From contig JAJTGR010000038.1 of assembly GCA_021299375.1 (NCBI GenBank), positions 1 to 64,000 of the forward strand: a stretch of DNA of 64,000 nt. Direction: 5' to 3'. Shown here piece after piece: positions 61,645 through 64,000 of the stretch. Positions within the stretch are counted from its first letter, which is position 1. Every line of letters begins with the position of its first letter. The stretch comes from Gemmatimonadota bacterium. GTDB lineage: Bacteria > Gemmatimonadota > Gemmatimonadetes > Gemmatimonadales > Gemmatimonadaceae. The notes under the pieces were generated by a model. It searched no databases. It was not told the origin of the DNA and was given only the letters and a program-made list of their open reading frames with translations. The position numbers and the translations under genes are program-made.

Positions 61645-62924
61645 ACCGTGGGGAACGCCCACCGCGCAATGGGGCTCGTGGGCCCGCCCGGCCCGGACGC
61701 GCCAACGAGCCCGTGCGCGACCGCCGCCGTCATCCGCCCCGCGCGGCGGGCACCGTGGGCGGCGAGATCGCCGTCGTGAACCGCAAAGGCGCGCAGCGAC
61801 TCCGCGGCGGGCACCCGTGGGTGTTCCGCTCCGACCTCGAACGCCTGCCGGCGTTACCCGCCGGTATCGTTCGCGTGGAAGAGGCCAACGGCACACCGCT
61901 GGGGTGGGCGCTCTGGAGTCCGCAATCGGAAATTTCGCTGCGGCGCCTCGAGGCCGACCCGGCGCGCCAGCCCGATGCCGCGTGGTGGCACGAGGCGCTG
62001 CGCACCGCCATTGCCCGCCGCGCGCCACTGGCTACCGAAGCGAATGCGTATCGGCTCGTGCACGGCGAAGGCGACGGGCTGCCGTCACTCGTGGTCGACC
62101 GGTACGGCGATGCCCTCGTGGTGCAGTTGCTCTCGGCAGGCGTCGACGCGCATACCGGTACCATCGTGGAGAGTTTGCGCGAGCTGACCGGCTGCACCGG
62201 TATTCTCGCCCGCAACGATCCCGCCGCGCGCGACCGGGAAGGGCTGCCGCGCGAGGTGACGCTGCTGTACGGCGATGTGCCGCGCGTCGTGGAGGTGCTC
62301 GAGCACGGCGTGCGCTATCTGGCCGCACCGTGGGATGGGCAGAAGACGGGCGCGTTCCTCGACCAGCGTGAGAACCGCGTGCTCATCGGTTCGCTGGCGC
62401 GCGGGCGGGCACTCGACTGCTTCGCGTATCACGGGTCGTTCGCGCTGCACCTGGCAAAGCACGCCGACCACGTGTGCGCGGTGGACGTGTCGGCACCGGC
62501 GCTCGCGCGCGTGCACGAGCATGCCCAGCGCAACGGCCTCACCAACATCGAACCGGTGGAAGGCGACGCCTTCGACGTGCTGCGCGCCTGGCACCGCGAA
62601 GGGCGTCGCTTCGACACCATCGTCGTCGACCCGCCGGCGTTCGCCAAGACGCGTGGCGCCCTCGACGGCGCGCTGCGCGGCTACAAGGACATCAATCTGC
62701 AGGCCATGAAGCTGCTGGCGCCGGGCGGCCTGCTGTTCACGGCGTCGTGCAGCTTTCACCTGTCGCGTGGCCTGTTCTTCGACATGCTGAGCGAGGCGGT
62801 GGCCGACAGCGGGCGGCGCTTTGCGTTGCGCGCGATCACGGGGCAACCGCTCGATCATCCGGAGCTGATCAACGTGCCGGAGACGGGCTATCTCAAGGGG
62901 GCACTGCTCGAGGCGATGAACTGA
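61641..62924 (+). CDS. RlmI-like 23S rRNA methyltransferase
   Basis: The 427-residue product begins in the ATGA overlap of the GT2 stop. After a basic, proline-rich N-terminal tail it has a PUA-like RNA-binding domain (IAVVNRKGAQRLRGGHPWVF), a middle domain and a Rossmann methyltransferase: KTGAFLDQRENRVLIGSLAR, ALDCFAYHGSFALHLAKHAD (SAM motif), FDTIVVDPPAFAKTRGAL (motif IV), LLFTASCSFHLSRGLF. The family includes RlmI (m5C1962 of 23S rRNA); the acceptor base is not proven here. The unusual N-terminal 50 residues may include a later true start. Confidence 0.87.
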   Translation: MNRGERPPRNGARGPARPGRANEPVRDRRRHPPRAAGTVGGEIAVVNRKGAQRLRGGHPWVFRSDLERLPALPAGIVRVEEANGTPLGWALWSPQSEISLRRLEADPARQPDAAWWHEALRTAIARRAPLATEANAYRLVHGEGDGLPSLVVDRYGDALVVQLLSAGVDAHTGTIVESLRELTGCTGILARNDPAARDREGLPREVTLLYGDVPRVVEVLEHGVRYLAAPWDGQKTGAFLDQRENRVLIGSLARGRALDCFAYHGSFALHLAKHADHVCAVDVSAPALARVHEHAQRNGLTNIEPVEGDAFDVLRAWHREGRRFDTIVVDPPAFAKTRGALDGALRGYKDINLQAMKLLAPGGLLFTASCSFHLSRGLFFDMLSEAVADSGRRFALRAITGQPLDHPELINVPETGYLKGALLEAMN

Positions 62925-63229
62925 CCGGCGACGGGTCGGGCGGGCGGGGAGCGCGCGACATGTTCCTCGGGTGCCACCGGTGGAGGCGTGAGGTGCGGCG
63001 GTTTGCCCAACAGGATTGGCTGGCGCCGACCTCGGACTCCTCGCTGTTTCTCAACAGCGTCCATCTTGTGAACGCCGAACGTACCGGCGAGTGCATCGTA
63101 CGATCCTGTGGTGCATCCTGCCGTTGATCGCAACGGCCAAGCGGGCGCCCCCTCTCCAGTCCGCCCACCGACGGCCACCGACGGCCACCGACGGCCACCG
63201 ACGGCCACCAGCCGACGGCCAACACCGCG
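62925..63229. other. Gap before mutM with a short 10-bp repeat
   Basis: No gene is supported. At 63170-63210 four copies of ACGGCCACCG (the last with one change) run in tandem, and short open frames in both strands over them are artefacts of the repeat. Confidence 0.5.
63170..63210. repeat. 10-bp tandem repeat
   Basis: ACGGCCACCG occurs at 63171-63180, 63181-63190 and 63191-63200, then ACGGCCACCA at 63201-63210. It may expand by slippage. It is upstream-outside of any gene. Confidence 0.85.
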
Positions 63230-64000
63230 TCAGCGCTGACACCGCCGACAGTAGTATGTGCTGCGCCCGGCCTGCGTGAGCCGCGCGATGCGTGATCCGC
63301 AGCGACGACAGGCATCGCCCTCCTTGCCGTAGACGCGCCAGATCTCACGTTCGCTCACGTCGTCGCGCGCGTAGTACCGCCCCGTCGGTGCCGTCTCAAG
63401 CACGTGGCGGATGGCATCGCGCAGGCGCGCGAGGCGCTCGCGTGAGAGCGTGTTGGCGGGCGTTGCCGGATGGATGCGCGCCTCCCACAGCGCCTCGGAG
63501 GCGTAGATGTTGCCGACGCCGGCCACGACCTGCTGATCGAGCACCACCGGCTTGATGGGCCCGCGCCGACGCCCCAGCGCCGCGCGCAATCCCTCGACAC
63601 TGAACGCGTCGGTGAGCGGTTCCGGCCCCGCCGGGAGCGGCACGTACGCCCCCGGGGCATGCAGCCGGACGACACTCAGCGCCCGGCCGTCCACGAGGCT
63701 GACCCGTGTACCCTGGGCGGTTTCGAACCGCACCCGCTCGAGGCGCGGCGGGGAGTCGGCCACGGCGGTGAACTCCCAGTCGCCGGTCATGCGAAAGTGG
63801 ATTTCGAGGACGGCACCATTGCCGAGGTGGACCAGTTGGACCTTGGCCCGTCGCTCGATCCGGGCGATGACCTGACCGGCGACCGCCCGCTGGGCCTGGG
63901 GTGGGAAGTGCCGGCGCTGGGACGGGTGCAGCGCCTCAGCGTTGGCCAGCGTGTGCCCCAGGACCGCCTCGCGGAGGCGCTGGGCGGCGAATTCGACCTC
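63230..64000 (-). CDS. mutM: Formamidopyrimidine-DNA glycosylase MutM/Fpg, 5' end beyond window
   Basis: The frame is open from 64000 to 63230 (257 codons plus stop, the first about six missing). It opens EVEFAAQRLREAVLG, matching the family P-E-L-P-E-V-E start; the catalytic proline lies just outside. GNGAVLEIHFRMTGDW is the Fpg signature, then DQQVVAGVGNIYASEALWEA and the H2TH domain, ending in the zinc finger YGKEGDACRRCGSRIARLTQ (cysteines, then CRRCQ). It excises 8-oxoguanine and FapyG from DNA. It is convergent with the RlmI-like gene. Confidence 0.95.
   Translation of the reverse strand, partial: EVEFAAQRLREAVLGHTLANAEALHPSQRRHFPPQAQRAVAGQVIARIERRAKVQLVHLGNGAVLEIHFRMTGDWEFTAVADSPPRLERVRFETAQGTRVSLVDGRALSVVRLHAPGAYVPLPAGPEPLTDAFSVEGLRAALGRRRGPIKPVVLDQQVVAGVGNIYASEALWEARIHPATPANTLSRERLARLRDAIRHVLETAPTGRYYARDDVSEREIWRVYGKEGDACRRCGSRIARLTQAGRSTYYCRRCQR

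Noticed and set aside
61641-61770. Idea that the RlmI-like protein has a true extra N-terminal domain
   Set aside because: The first 50 residues are basic and proline-rich with no fold; they may be a start-site artefact, and I could not decide.

Overview
The window is GC-rich bacterial chromosome. A SusC/SusD pair and other TonB receptors, a PknB-type kinase with an extracytoplasmic tail, DUF1028, several six-bladed beta-propeller lipoproteins, tRNAs without an encoded CCA end, and compact overlapping genes in a very high-GC background together suggest Gemmatimonadota (Gemmatimonas-like). That assignment is an inference from gene content; there is no rRNA here to settle it.

Region 1 (1 to about 24.6 kb) is a genomic island, and its right edge is visible. 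A 45-base 3' fragment of a tRNA-Pro(CGG) gene lies at 24546-24590, followed at once by a terminator hairpin, as expected at an attachment site where a tyrosine recombinase integrated into a tRNA gene. The intact tRNA should lie left of the window. From left to right the island holds: a minus-strand operon with a short VirD4/TraG-like ATPase, an unknown protein, a lipoprotein and a membrane protein; a two-gene plus-strand operon whose second product ends in an SSB-like acidic tail; a HAD-family hydrolase gene; a complete class 1 DISARM anti-phage operon (drmD-drmMI-drmA-drmB-drmC, minus strand, every junction overlapping); a small unknown gene; a helix-turn-helix gene overlapping a divergent tyrosine recombinase; a 630-residue protein with a PD-(D/E)XK nuclease signature; and a RelE/HigA-like toxin-antitoxin pair beside the attachment site.

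Region 2 (24.6-44.7 kb) is accessory but more chromosomal in character: a PAP2 phosphatase, two GT4 glycosyltransferases facing each other with a 150-bp coding overlap, an acyltransferase-3, a PEBP-like protein, a DUF1028 protein, a TonB receptor broken by a frameshift, an intact SusC/SusD pair followed by an S9 peptidase, a Ser/Thr kinase, a small membrane protein, a beta-hydroxyacid dehydrogenase-type oxidoreductase, a cytochrome c lipoprotein and a higBA pair.

Region 3 (44.7-57.5 kb) has a three-gene RND efflux operon (adaptor plus two different pump subunits; one subunit lacks the usual acidic proton-relay residues and the other carries an internal 15-bp tandem repeat). It is followed by a decaying family of beta-propeller genes (one intact, two broken) and two PIN-domain toxin-antitoxin pairs.

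Region 4 (57.7-64 kb) is housekeeping: tRNA-Arg(CCG), rho, ruvX, mltG, a GT2 glycosyltransferase, an RlmI-like rRNA methyltransferase and the 3' part of mutM/fpg.

The strongest biological system is the DISARM island. DISARM itself is described; the parts that look less explored are its neighbours: the HAD enzyme directly behind drmC, the SSB-tail protein, the large nuclease-like protein and the left operon.
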